Origin: Cladochytrium replicatum
Lineage: Eukaryota > Chytridiomycota > Chytridiomycetes > Cladochytriales > Cladochytriaceae
DNA: 64,000 bases
Reading direction: 5' to 3'
Assembly (NCBI GenBank): GCA_025526935.1
Contig: JAHLKD010000007.1
Span: forward strand, 434,001-498,000
In this document: one piece after another, positions 37,637 to 50,485 of the stretch
How the letters are laid out: the number at the start of each line of letters is the position of its first letter
Position numbering within the stretch: position 1 is the stretch's first letter
Translations under genes and position numbers: made by a program
The notes under the pieces: generated by a model
The model's database searches: none
What the model was told of the DNA's origin: nothing
What the model saw: only the letters and a program-made list of their open reading frames with translations

Positions 37637-38173
37637 TCACACATTGATGCAAACGGCTTTTAATTTATTTCGAAAATAGATATGACGGAAAACAATGATA
37701 CTCTGTGTCACTTCAACCATGCGAATCACTTTGATGTGAACGGCTGAGCTGATTCGAGTTTGCAGCTGAATATCTACCTGGTTTTCCAGAAATCGTAAAC
37801 AAATGATGCACAAAATGAACAAAATGAGAATACCTCTGGGTCGTCTTCAACCTCATCATGAAGCTCCACCGACGACGTGGCGATATTCCATTCAATAGTG
37901 GCTCCATAAATTTTTCTCAGCGTCAATGCGAGTTCCATTGCCATTACGAGGGCCGCTCCAAGACCGTGAATATCGAGTGATTTGAAACTGTTCTTTTGTT
38001 CCATTATCAACGTTGATTCGAACTATCATTTTTGTGGTTTACCTCAGGGAATCGATCAGAGACTTGGCGCGCTTTATCGGTGCATGTCTATTCGACTTTC
38101 CCCGAGCATATATATCCGCTTCTGGATGTTGGACCGCCAGTGTGCGACATTCTGAATTTGGCAGGGATTTCAT
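37637..38173 (-). CDS. POP7: RNase P/MRP subunit POP7 (RPP20)
   Basis: Alba-fold protein that pairs with RPP25/POP6 and binds the P3 stem of RNase P and MRP RNA, for tRNA and rRNA maturation. Three exons on the minus strand, 38173-38043, 37987-37834 and 37777-37637, give 141 aa. Conserved blocks: EADIYARGKSNRHAPIKRAK, LDIHGLGAALVMAMELAL, IATSSVELHDEVEDD and TRISSAVHIKVIR (human RPP20 has IYIHGLGLAINRAINIAL and RNNSAIHIRVFR at the same places). The block containing IHGLGAAL is reached by an intron whose acceptor is GAACAG; all joins keep frame. The start lies 60 bp after the stop of the dioxygenase gene on the same strand. Confidence 0.85.
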
Positions 38174-38233
38174 GGTCACGTAAACGATTCAAAATTTGTG
38201 CTTATTTTATATTTGCTTTGCAAAGAGATAATC

Positions 38234-39343
<1,110 letters not shown>

Positions 39344-39398
39344 GTCTTCGGGGTTGAACGTGTCACCATCAATTCCCTTTTTTTAAACTTACATCGAA
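39344..39398. promoter_or_regulatory. Bidirectional promoter, PHYHD1-like / RPN7
   Basis: Fifty-five bp lie between the two divergent start codons and include a poly-T run. Both 5' UTRs and core promoters must fit here or overlap the partner's coding sequence. Confidence 0.5.
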
Positions 39399-40866
39399 AT
39401 GTCCGACCTCGCAGACGGCGTTCCCAAAATCCCAGATTTGGAGCTGGCAAACCTGGAATTCTTGGCGGTTTCAGCTGATGTCGATGCCGAGACCAGGAGG
39501 AATGCCAGGCAAACTCTCCTTGAATCAATCGCATCCAACAGTATGCCCTTAGAATAACGAGGATTACCTCCAACCTCACTGATGTTCGAATGCCTCGATT
39601 TTTCCTTTTGCTTTGACCCGCAATATAGACATGACCCCATACTACAAAAAGGTCGTTGAGGATCTACATGAGCCCATTGACGCAGCACTACTCGCAAAAA
39701 TGGAGCAAGCGAACGCAGAGGAGCTCAAAAAACTTGAAGAAAAACTAAATGACGCAACACAGAATCTGGGAGAGACGGAGATTTCGGACGCACTTGCCGC
39801 CACTGCCTACTACCTTTCAAAGATTGGAGACAAGGTCTTGCTTTCATGGCAATACGAAGAAATGTCATTGACTGGCTGTTTTCGAAGGAGAAAGCCGTGG
39901 CCGCGTTCCGTTTGGCATACGACAAAACCGGCCCACTTGGTGCGCGAATTGATCTTTTATTCGCAGTTATCCGGATTGGATTGTTCTTCAAAGACAATGA
40001 TCTAATTTCTAGAGATATCGACAAGGTGAAAGAGTAAGTCGAACTTCGAATCTGCCGGACTGATGAAGATTGAGCAATTTTTCACAACAGCCTTATCGAG
40101 GAAGGTGGAGATTGGGACCGTCGCAACCGTCTGAAGGTGTACCGGGGACTTTACTTGATTTCCATCCGTGATTTCAAGGGGGCGGTCAATTTGTTCCTGG
40201 ACACTCTTGCGACATTCACATCCACGGAGGTTATGGAGTACAAAGATTTCGTTCGTTATGCTGTTCTAACAGCAGCAATCACACTTGAGCGTCCTGAATT
40301 CAAGAAGAAGGTAACGTTGCCGATGTACCATTTGGATCTCACACTAAGCTCCGGCAGGTGGTGAATGCTCCTGAGATTCTGGAAGTGCTTCACGAGATTC
40401 CAAACCTTGAACAGTTCGCTTTCTCTCTTTACCGTGCAAACTACTCTCAATTCTTCACTGCGCTTGGTATGGAAGTCCACCTTTGCCGGAATAGTTGGCT
40501 GATATCTCATTTAAATTTCCAGCTCTCGTCGAGCAGTCTTTAAAGCGTGACCGAATGCTTGCCGCTCATTACCGCTACTACATTCGAGAGATGCGTATCA
40601 AAGCATACAACCAGCTCCTTCAGTCATACCGAAGTGTAACCATTGCTTTGGTCGCTCAATCTTTTGGTGTTTCGGAAGAGTACATCGATGCAGATCTCTC
40701 GCGATTTATTGCATCGGGCCGCATTCAAGCTGTGATTGACAAAGTGGGTGGAGTGGTCGAAACAAACAGAGCGGACGGCAAAAACCGCCAATACGTGGAG
40801 ACTATTAGGAACGGAGACGCTCTGCTGAACAAGATTCAGAAGCTTGGCAGGGTCATTAATGTATAA
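39399..40866 (+). CDS. RPN7: 26S proteasome regulatory subunit RPN7 (PSMD6)
   Basis: PCI-domain lid subunit of the 19S regulatory particle. Six exons, 39399-39540, 39629-39834, 39888-40033, 40091-40310, 40358-40466 and 40523-40866, close in frame to 388 aa, the normal family length. Diagnostic sequence: [92 protein letters not shown] and the PCI winged-helix end [14 protein letters not shown] to KLGRVINV. Introns are 50-88 nt. Housekeeping gene; no unusual feature beyond its very close divergent neighbour. Confidence 0.96.
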
Positions 40867-41860
40867 TCCGAATTGAAATTTGAGTTAAATCAACTCAAAT
40901 TTCTCTTTGATGGAAGAAATAGTGAACGTGCGAATTCACACGGGAGTGGTTGGAAAGTGTGGATTGTACTGTTGGTTTTGACCTGGGAGAGTCTTCTGTC
41001 TATCGGCATTACATATCTGAGGAATCAATCTATATATATCAGGAGCTGATCATACTGAATACATAAAGGAGATCCATGATTGGAACGCAAAGCTGGAAAT
41101 AGAAGTAAAGCCGGAAGGAAGGACGCATGTTCATCAGTCTGAAAAAGAGAACCAAGAAGAAAAATCCGTCACTCAAATAATCTTTGGATTTGGGCACTGA
41201 AGAGCCGCGCCAAGAAGTCCGAAAGTTTATGTGCACCAAACACCTGAGCTCAATGGACAATTTCTTCAGTGCAGCTCAAAGTATTGCAAAAGCCAACTTT
41301 GTCCAGAACCCAGCTATTAGCGGGATCAGATGGGCTGGGTCCCAAATTCCTGAAGGAAAACATGCACGCCACGGTACACGAGGGAGTAAGCTGCGATATC
41401 TAAGTATCGAAAGCATTAGGACAAGGTTTGCCAATTCTTCGAGGCCAAATGGACGAGCGTTTTCTGTTTTGAACCAGGTAGCGAGCTGTCAAATCAATCC
41501 TTGCTGGCCGTATCCCGTCATTCTTCAGAAATGACACATACGAATCACACATATCTTTCCAGTTTCGAGTGAGTATTGGCGTTCTTCACGGAGACGAAAG
41601 GTGAAGTTGCAGGACGTTGCCTTTAATATTCCTGAAGAGGCCGTTCTCAATGATCGAGTACTCATTGAAACTGTCTCAAAGTTTCACAACAGCAGATTGA
41701 TCTCTATCGGAACTCAATTGTGAACATCATACCGTGGCTACATTACAATCTGGCTCATTTGAAGTACCCACAGATGGTTGGGCGAGCAGGTCCGGCGGGA
41801 CACTTCGCACATGGAGATGCATGCCCAGATATAATTTTGTATTTATCATGTTTATTCTGA
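40867..41860. other. Stretch with no supported gene
   Basis: Plus-strand frames at 41184-41534 (with MDNFFSAAQSIAKANFVQNP) and around 41575-41720 (with VLIETVSKFHNSRLISIGTQ) read partly like protein but cannot be joined with confidence, and no family is recognised. Confidence 0.3.
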
Positions 41861-41869
41861 CCGTTATCA

Positions 41870-43780
41870 CGATAGTTCTTGGTCCTGAAATCTGTGCTGA
41901 ACTTTGACCAAATGCTCCAAACCATCAATTTCCAATTCAGTCCTGACGCACACGCTTAGCTTTCTGCAGAGAGTAGTTACAATTTCTTACCTCTGCTCTA
42001 ATGCTAGGCTGATACGTGCACAAACAGATTCGTCTTCATTCAAAAGGCCAATCAATCTCGCTAATGACCCTTCTTTCTGCTAATAAAGCTCTTCAATAGC
42101 CGCCTTGCGATTGTCTTCATCGCACTTTTTAGTGTTCGGTTAAAAGGTGGGCATCTCCAGCTTACCTAACTAGTCAATGAGTGACATCAAGTTCCCATTT
42201 TCGGTCTGATGTTGGGCTTCCACAAAAAGTAAATAAGCTCTTGATGGAAGTTCAAGGAGAAAACAATGACTCACAATACTGAACTGATAAAGTAGTTCTC
42301 TTGATTTCCATCCCAAACTCATCTGGTCGCTCCTCTGCTCAAGACACATTCATGATGGTCCCTTAACATTAGATTTAAGCCTTTTGGTCCATTTGATAGA
42401 GTAATCCATACTGTCGGACTTGGCCCACAGAAGTGGCCTCAAGTATCGTTGCTCGTTGCTTTAACGTATGGCCATCCAAAATATTACCAAGATCGTTGAG
42501 CACCTACATCAAAGTTCTCCTCGTAAATGCCTTCACACTGTAAAATTGAACATAAGACTCGATCAAATCATTGGAATTGGTAGCTAACTTCTCTTGCGAG
42601 ATTATGATTCGCGCACAAGACTGAACGGAGCTTTCAATCAAGCTGTTAAGGTGCAGAGTTTCCACTTCCTGCCAAGAAGAATGAGCCTTTATGACCGCAA
42701 ACTTACTGCTCCACCAACCAATTGTTGTTTCAGGGCGCTCTCCTCCGACCGCCTGGTGTATTCGTCATGTGTAAGTGCTAACACTCGAATTAGGTTTGCG
42801 GAAAGCTTATTTTAACACATCCAGCGTCGAAGTATGGGCAACGAGGTCAGCTAAAACAACAAGCGCCTTTGACCTGTTGAATTTGGATGAAATTATTTCG
42901 TCCTCACACTACTATCATCCAAATGCTCTACCTCAACGTTTCAAGATCATCAACGGGAGATTGGCTTTCGAGGATACGTCTCGAGTGTTCAGCAAGCATC
43001 AACAATTGTGCGCAATTCATTCAGGGATTTCTAAGTTGACTCAAAGAAGGGACTAGATCGGGGTCACACTCACCGTCATATGATGTTCTGAGACACTAAT
43101 TTGGCGCAATCAGAGTTGGTAAATGGGATAGTTAAGCGTCAAACCTTTGAGGTTGCGATGTTGCTGTGAAGACATCCAAATATTCATGTATCGTCTGCAC
43201 TGAGAAGTCCTATTTTCGAAGGCCTCTTTGACGGCCATAGCTGCCCTTCCCTTGAAATAGGTTACACACTTCAGCCTTATTTGATCCTCTGTTTGAACAG
43301 CAGTTTACACGAAGGCCATCAGCAGTTTAGACGAAGGACCATGAGTGAACAGAAAGAAAATACAGTTGCGACTACATTTGGATCAAGCCCTTCAATGCGA
43401 TAACTTGAATCGCGCAATTGTTCGCGGATCTGGGTAAGAGCTTGCTTGAGATCAGCGCGACGTAGGAGTGATCTTTGGAGACAGCTATTGCGCTCTCGAG
43501 TGTTCGATTAAGTAGACTTTTACATCGCGTTTGCAATGTGTGTTGGATTTGCGGCTCTGATGAATCAATAATTCTGTTCACACTATCAATAAAGGAGTTC
43601 ATAAACAACATTGCAATTGAAATACTAACTGGTACAGTTTGGCTCAAATACGCTTCACGACCCTGTTTGGAGAAGCAATCAACGAAATTGCTCCACTAAA
43701 GATTGGAAAGTACCTTGGATTCTTCATCCTCTGGTAGAAGAACTCCCATATTGAAGGCTATTGATGGCAATCAAAAGCTA
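41870..43780 (-). CDS. Unknown multi-exon, helix-rich minus-strand gene
   Basis: A chain of minus-strand pieces with helical, coiled-coil-like sequence runs downwards: REAYLSQTVPVSISIAMLFM and HTLQTRCKSLLNRTLESAIA (about 43650-43480), LRRADLKQALTQIREQLRDS (43470), QIRLKCVTYFKGRAAMAVKE (43290), RSKALVVLADLVAHTSTLDV (42860), EVETLHLNSLIESSVQSCAR (42665), GNILDGHTLKQRATILEATS (42480), ARLIGLLNEDESVCARISLA (42050) and ELEIDGLEHLVKVQHRF (41925), ending near 41870. Several gaps have plausible GT/AG sites of about 50-100 nt. The style resembles a large alpha-helical scaffold, but I cannot name a family. The 5' end may reach 43975. Confidence 0.4.
43298..43342. repeat. Short tandem duplication, about 23 bp unit
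   Basis: CAGCAGTTTACACGAAGG is followed at once by a near copy CAGCAGTTTAGACGAAGG. It lies in a presumed intron of the unknown minus-strand gene. Confidence 0.6.
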
Positions 43781-43973
43781 AAAAAGGGGAAACGATGAGC
43801 ATGCGGGAAAGTAGTTGATATTACACCCCCGATACCTCTGTACTGTCTCGTCTGTTGGCCTGGCAGCTCCTTCAGCAATTTTGTGCACTAACTGCTGAAA
43901 TCCATGGTCATCCAGCCAGGTTGGCCAACACACACCGACGCGTTCCAATCCAACCTTTCTGGTTTGAAGCACC

Positions 43974-46217
43974 ATGTCCGACCTTTACGTGAAGCTCGAG
44001 CGGATAGGCACGGCGAGGCATGCATTGATGTAGAGACACGTTGAACTTACTGTTACCAATATTCATTTCCAGGGAAAGGGTCGTTTGGGGAGGTTTACAA
44101 AGGAGTGAACAGAAAGACTAACGAGCTGGTGGCACTCAAGATTCTCGACCTCGACACAGACTCTGACGAAATTACCGATGTTCAGAAAGAAATCAACCTC
44201 CTTGGAGCTTGCGACTCGGAGCTCATCACACGTTACCTTGGCTCACATTTGGAGGGAACAAAACTATGGATCGTCTTGGAGTACGGAGCCGGTGGTTCAT
44301 TGAGAGCAATTGTAAGCAAAATGCACCACATCCTTTATAAAGCCTCATTTCTAAAGATGATTAAAGCTCCGCTCTGGTCCTATTGAGGAGAAGTACATAG
44401 CAGTTATCGCACGAGAGGTTCTGATGGCTTTGGTGTATTTACATAAATCCGCAAACATTGTCCATCGGGATATTAAAGGTAATGTAGGAGGAATTTTAAA
44501 TCTTAGCTTAATAACGTTACCTGTCTAGCTGCCAATATCCTCCTAACCGGTGAGGGCCGTGTCCAGTTATGCGATTTCGGAGTTGCGGGCCAAATCACAA
44601 TGTCAAGCTTGCGGCGTACATCCTTCGTGGGCACACCATATTGGATGGCTCCGGAGGTTATAAATCGAGCACAATATGATTATAAGGTAAAGCCAGTTTC
44701 GTTGTCCACATATTATTGAGTTAAGTCTTATTGAAGGCTGATGTGTGGTCGTTTGGGATCACTATCATCGAGCTTGCAACGGGAAATCCCCCATTAGCCG
44801 AGTTCGATCCGCGTCGCGCAATCTTTATGATTCCTAGGACAAATCCTCCGCGTTTGGGAGAAGGCCCTTTCTCTCCAGCACTCAGAGAGTTTGTTTCTCT
44901 TTGCCTCCAAGAAGATCCCGCTGAAGTAGGTGGCCAAAGTAGTTCCATTACTCCATTTTCACAAATCATTAAGCGTCTAACGGCAGAAGAGCTACTAAGA
45001 ACAAAGTTCATACGAAGTGCCATAAAGAGTACCACTATACTTCAAGATCTTATTGCCCGCCATCAGCTGTGGGTTGAAGAAAACGTTTCTGAAGGCGATA
45101 ACGTCGAGGAAAGGTAAGGATATCACGCTCCTTTATTTTGTCATACTGATTACCGGAAAGAGAAAGTTTGGATGATTTTAAGATTGACGATGATGAATGG
45201 ATTTTCGACACATATAGGAGTCTTCAGCCACAGTCATCGAGGTCGTCTATAGTCAGCAAACAACGAAATGGCTCATCCGAAATTGACGATACTCTGCGAC
45301 CAAAGCAATTGCAAGAAAAAAGAAGTCTTTTGAGTGGATTGGCAACGGTTCCTGAAGACTCGACGTTGTCAGGTACTGCGAAGGATCATCGACGACGATC
45401 TCAACTTGGTGGAACCAGCGAGTTCGATCTGTCTCCAGTATTTAATGACGCCAATCGCGAGCAGCGGGGACCCGCAGGTGGTCTAAAGTCACCTCGAAGT
45501 TCTTCATCTTCGTTGGGCGATCCAGAGTCCCCTGACTTAAACGTTAGGACAGCATCTATAGAGTTGGGACTACGTGACATCCTGGAGGATCTTTATAGCC
45601 CGGACAGCAGCGATGAGAGAGGGAACCTTTTATCCCCAACATCCCCACTTACGGATGACGAAAACCTTCCAACCGTTCACCAACCGACGTCAGATTCCAA
45701 AATCGATTCGCAACCTACCACTCCCAAACAAGAACCGGCGACGCAATCCTCCGCCAAACACATCGAGCCTACCGCCAGTACAGAAACTATCACCCAGCTA
45801 ATGGAGTCTCCAACTAGTACAGAAAAGCGGGAAACATTCGCATCCGTTACACCACAATGGCGTGCAACGAGCCCAAGTAGTTCCTCCCAAAAAGGGACTT
45901 CCAGTCCGATTGGTTTCCCGGTTCACCCACATATCGCGGATATTCAAGGAGAACGTCGAACATCAAGTAGGGATTCCAGAAATCGCAATGGAATCGGGCA
46001 CAGGGCCAACTCAAGTGGAGGATCCGGTCTCTCTGGATTGAGTGGGGCAGAAAGCTCGGTTTTTGCCGATGCTGGTGGATCTCTTTTGCTGCACAATGTC
46101 CCGGAGTCATTGCTGCAGCCATCTACCGAGAGCCTGTATCAAGAGCTGTACCAAACACTATCAGAGAGTATAAGACTTTTGGACACAGTTGAAACGCACC
46201 CCGGATTCTATCTATGA
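43974..46217 (+). CDS. Ste20/GCK-family protein kinase (Sps1/Nak1/MST-like)
   Basis: Ser/Thr kinase of the germinal-centre group, which in fungi works in polarity and septation (Hippo/RAM-like) pathways. It begins [12 protein letters not shown] and continues in exon 2 (from 44073) with the Gly loop [13 protein letters not shown], the catalytic Lys in [27 protein letters not shown] (44466), DFGVAG, the activation segment [13 protein letters not shown] and [16 protein letters not shown]. The kinase domain covers about residues 10-265. The C-terminal half is Ser/Pro-rich and acidic and ends [18 protein letters not shown]. The first splice needs a GC donor (GCACGG) at 44008 to make ERIGKGSFG; no GT site gives the Gly loop. 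A 48-nt intron at about 44930-44976 interrupts DPAE / RLTAEELL. Confidence 0.88.
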
Positions 46218-47474
46218 GGTATATTCACGATTTTTTGCTTGTTCTACATTTCATTTTACATTTAGTGCGAGCATTTTCGGATACATCACTTAATACATAG
46301 ATTTACTGTCAGGATGCAGATTTCATTTCATTCTATATTGTGTCAACCTTGAAAGGGACACGTAGCTTCAGCTTCTGACGAAGGGAGCTCGATACTCGCG
46401 CAAGTACTGCAAGTTGCAAACGATTTGTTAAAAACCAAGATAGTTTCCTGGCAGTGGTGGGGCGTTTTTAGCTGTTTTGTAGCTAGCACGACAGCTTCAG
46501 GTTCTGTCTCTTGGCCCAGTTGAATATGGGGATGATGAAGCAATATTCCCTTGTTGCACACAAGCACTCTTTGGCTAATACAAATTGTCTGGGATTGCCT
46601 AACCAGGAACCAGGAAGACTTCGGTGTGTGAGTGTTTGGTTTGTTCCACTGATCATATAGAATATGCTATTCCAGAGAGTTGCCACTGACAATACCTAAT
46701 AGAGGATCCAGTTTCATAATTCAGCAAAGATCAAATAAATGAGTTTCCTTGTCGCTGGAGATATCTTTGTCTGTAGTTGAAGTCCTGTCATCTGCGACTG
46801 TGTCCTCCTGAGAAGTGGTAAGATGCAGGTGTGCTTCTTAGCCACCCACATTATTGCTTAATCATATTACTAGCCTCAAAGATCACTCACTGGCTTAATG
46901 TAAAATTGAATGCGAATTTTATTCAATCAGACTCATCAAATTTATTTAGAACTGTAATGTCTGTCTGTTCTCCGTCACTTCTTGGCTAGTGATGGCCTAC
47001 GTCTCTTTTCGATGGTTGGTCAGGTTCCAGGTCCATGGCTTGGTCCAAGTAGAATGATTTGGTGAGATTTGCAACCAAATGATCTATTGCTAAAGTCTCA
47101 GGAGCTACCAGAGGCTGTATCATACTGTTCCTTATGCCTTCTCTGGTAAACATAGTGTCGAAATAAAGTGATTTCATATGCAGGATGTTGTATGCATTTG
47201 AGTTAGACGTGCACAATCAGTCAAAAATTTGATTGCTTGAACTAATTCACATAGATAGAGGTATTATTGACTATAAACCAAAATGTGCGCACACCTCCTG
47301 TTTGAAGCTCTATAAATGATTAAAACTTCCAAAAGACACCGTAAAGCTTTGAACAAAACTTCAAGGACAGAGTCACAATAATAAATTCCCCCGAGACTAT
47401 CTTCATCTTCTCTTGAGCATCTATACTGGCCAAGCTTCAGAATTGAAAGCACACTTCAGAGCTTAGTCATAGAT
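46218..47474. other. Gene-free stretch of 1.25 kb
   Basis: AT-rich. Only short open frames without domains on either strand (for example 46343-46567 and 46986-47216 minus). No tRNA, repeat or gene recognised. Confidence 0.4.
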
Positions 47475-50368
47475 TCAATGGCGGGGTCGAGGATAATTTC
47501 CTCTGCGTCTATCTTCATCTTCTCGTGACCGTTTGCTATGCTGCGCTTGGTTTGAAGTTAACTGACTGGATATATCTGCATGATTGTAGCCTTCATTTCC
47601 AATATTTCCAATAACAGCAGTAGTAACTGGAGTGGCCATTTGCTGGTGAGGAAGTGAGCTTGAATACCCTAACCCTCCTGGTATGGGTATACGATTTCGA
47701 TTTGATTGAACCGGAGGCAGAGGCCTGGACGGAAGCGAGTTTGGTGGCATTCGCATAATAGGAGCATTATAACTTCCCTGTTCTTCACTGTTTCTCACTT
47801 GTCGCTGCTTGAATGATTGTGTTTGTTGATTGTTGCTTGGTGGTTTTGAAGGAAGACTCTGGCATAACTGAGTTGAGCTATTATTCATCTGTCCTTGATT
47901 AATTGCTGACTTGATATTTTGCTGAGGTAACGCCACATTGGCTGAGCTAGTAGTGACGTTAGAAGATGTAACCTCTGGTTTGGCCTGTGATTGCTCTGCT
48001 AGTTTTGAAGTTTTAGTAGAAGCATGAGTAGTGAACTCTTTAGCTGGTGAGCCAGTTGTTGTCACTTCAGGTTTGTTGTTATCTGGCATGGGGCTCTGAG
48101 TTGTTGTCCGGCTTGAGCTTGCATGACCATTCCAGCTTCCCCTGCCCATGCCATTTGCTGCAATCTTTTGAGTGTCTGATGATTGAGAATTATTGACATT
48201 GCTTGAATTAAATAGATTTGCCTGAAACCGAGCACTTGACTGAGTGATTTCTTTTCGAAACAATTGATTTTCTTCTCTGATCTGAGAAATTGACACTGTA
48301 AGTTTGTCAGATACTTGCGAAAGAATCTCTGAATTCAGACTTATTAACTTCTGCTCCCATCTTTGTTCAACATCTGCCCTCATTTTTTGTTCTAACAGTA
48401 TTCTTTCACTGAGTTCATCTAAATGAGACCGGATATCTGCAATTGCATCTTCAACATTGTTTTTGATCCTATCCATAGCACCTGCAGTTTGAGTGATCTG
48501 TGCCATATGTTCATCAAGCTGCTGGAAAATCTTAGTTGCATTCTCACTCTGAAGATCGTTATTGACAAAAAATTTTGATGTAGAATTAGAGCTGCTCCCC
48601 TTCTCCCATCCACCTGGATTGATTTCCTGGCTGTCTGAAATATTCAGTCCTGCCTTTTCTGGTGAATCAGAATCTCCATGATCTTGCCAGTATGGGAAGC
48701 CCGCATCTTCCATAACTCTGAGGAGTGTATCTTTGTGGTCAGTACATGACTCCAGTACTGCATCAAGAAGCGACTGTCCAATTGGCCCTCCAATATCTTT
48801 CGAATATAACCACACGAGTGCTGGGTGGACTAAAAACCCCCGCCCTTCAACAAAGTACGCCAGTCGTCCCACATTCACTCCCCTGTATTCAAACAAAAAC
48901 TGTATGTTCTGGCGAGGATAGTCATATTGTTCATCACCGAAGAAAGCATAGATAGGTCGAATTGATTGATGTGGACAACCTTCCAAACATGATTGACCTT
49001 CTAAGTCCATCTGCTCATTATTCATACAATTGTCAGAACTGCTTCCAACTAACAACATCAGAGATATATTTACCTGAATGTTCCCAACATTCAGACTCTT
49101 ATTTGGGGTGCTGACAAACCTGGAACAAATCTGCTTATCCAGATGACCTGTAACAAAGTACCAAAATTTGAGTGAAACTGAAGATGACAAGTTGGATACT
49201 GGGTCAATCACACAAACATCAGTTACGAGCTGAGGAAGGACAATTGGCAAGTTTCCAACTTGCACCTCTCTTGTTTCAACAGCCAATGTTTCAAAGGGCG
49301 GATCAAAAAATGGGTGGCTTCCAATACCACCTGCAAGTTGTCGTATACTGGGGCGTAGCTCTGACAGAATTGAATTGGTTTGTTTTATTCGTGTACTGAG
49401 TTGATCAGTAAATCGATAATAAGCCTGATTATTTTTCTCTATCTGATTTATGCGCTCCTAGAGAATCCATCAAACACATGCATATATGGATAATCTTGTG
49501 CTTACCTCCAGTGGCTGAAGTAGGCTTTGAATAAGTTGAAGCTGAATGGTGGTGTTGATTTCTGAAGAAGCGCGTAGTTGCAATGCCTGGCTTGATGTTG
49601 ATGGTTGAGTTTGAGGTAATTGAACAGTTGACAGTGGTGGCGGCCTTGAGACCGAAACCAATTGTGCTTGGATGTTAGTTTGCTGTTGATTTTGACCAAG
49701 GCTTACAAACTGCATCTGACTCATGGGAACTGTAAGGGCTTGCGGCTGGGGCTGTTGTTGCTGATGTAACTGCAAGTACTGACTGCTTAAAGCCCGCTGA
49801 AGGTTCTGAGGTGGCAACATAAGATGCTGTTTGTTGAGCTGTTCATGATAAGACTGTGGTGCTAGCGAAGCGCTCGAATTGAGGAGAACTCCAGAATGGG
49901 GAGCAGAATGGGGAAGTACTGTCATTCTTGGCTGTTGCACATTGTCCTGCAAATATGCAGTACGATCCCCTTCATCACTTAAAATCATTGTCGGTGCCCC
50001 AGAAGATATTGGCAGGTCGATCGCGACAGGTGGACGGGAAGCTGTTGCCATTCCTGCTGTTTTCTGCAGCGAGGATCGGCGGATAGGCTCAGCCGCGGAA
50101 GATGTCGCCGTTGCGCCCAGGGCGGGGACTGCGTGCTCCGTGATTGTACTTAAGTGGTGATAATATCAGAATAAAACAAAAGGAGAAGCAAGTCTTCGCC
50201 GCATCACCTGGATTGGATTAGAGTTGAGAGTTGTCGGTACGCCGGGGAATTGAGAAAGTCTGGGTGACGTGTAAGAAACGCATTTAGAGCTGCCGGACTT
50301 AACACAGATGAGCCAGACGATCCCAGTAGCTGTGTGCGCAACAGTGTTTCGTCGTTTGGACCGTCCAT
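47475..50368 (-). CDS. 928-aa Gln/Ser-rich orphan protein with coiled coil
   Basis: Three exons on the minus strand, 50368-50208, 50148-49506 and 49457-47475, close in frame to 928 aa starting MDGPNDETLLRTQLL. Residues 60-270 are Gln/Pro/Ser-rich. A coiled coil starts at about residue 268 (ERINQIEKNNQAYYRFTDQL). Next is a more ordered part (QLVTDVCVIDPVSNLSSSVS, LKFWYFVTGHLDKQ, then FLFEYRGVNVGRLAYFVEGR and LVHPALVWLYSKDIGGPIGQ). A second long helical stretch follows (AMDRIKNNVEDAIADIRSHL to QLFRKEIT). The C-terminal 280 residues are disordered and end in a basic KRSREDEDRRRGNYPRPRH, a likely nuclear signal. I recognise no family. It could be a transcription or chromatin factor. It begins 118 bp after the eIF2B delta stop, same strand. 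Confidence 0.75.
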
Positions 50369-50485
50369 TTCGCAGTGACAGGCCTCGGGAGGCTGGGACA
50401 CAAAAAAGGTAACCATCACCCAATTTTTTTTTATTTTCCTTTTTTTTGTTATTATTATTGGATATACCGCAGTTGGTCCGATCTC

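Noticed and set aside
43778-43975. First exon of the unknown minus-strand gene ([14 protein letters not shown]...)
   Set aside because: Its start overlaps the kinase ATG and no splice clearly joins it to the downstream segments, so it was left out of the feature span.
46218-47474. Possible gene from several short minus-strand frames
   Set aside because: No domain, no consistent splice sites and low-complexity AT-rich composition.
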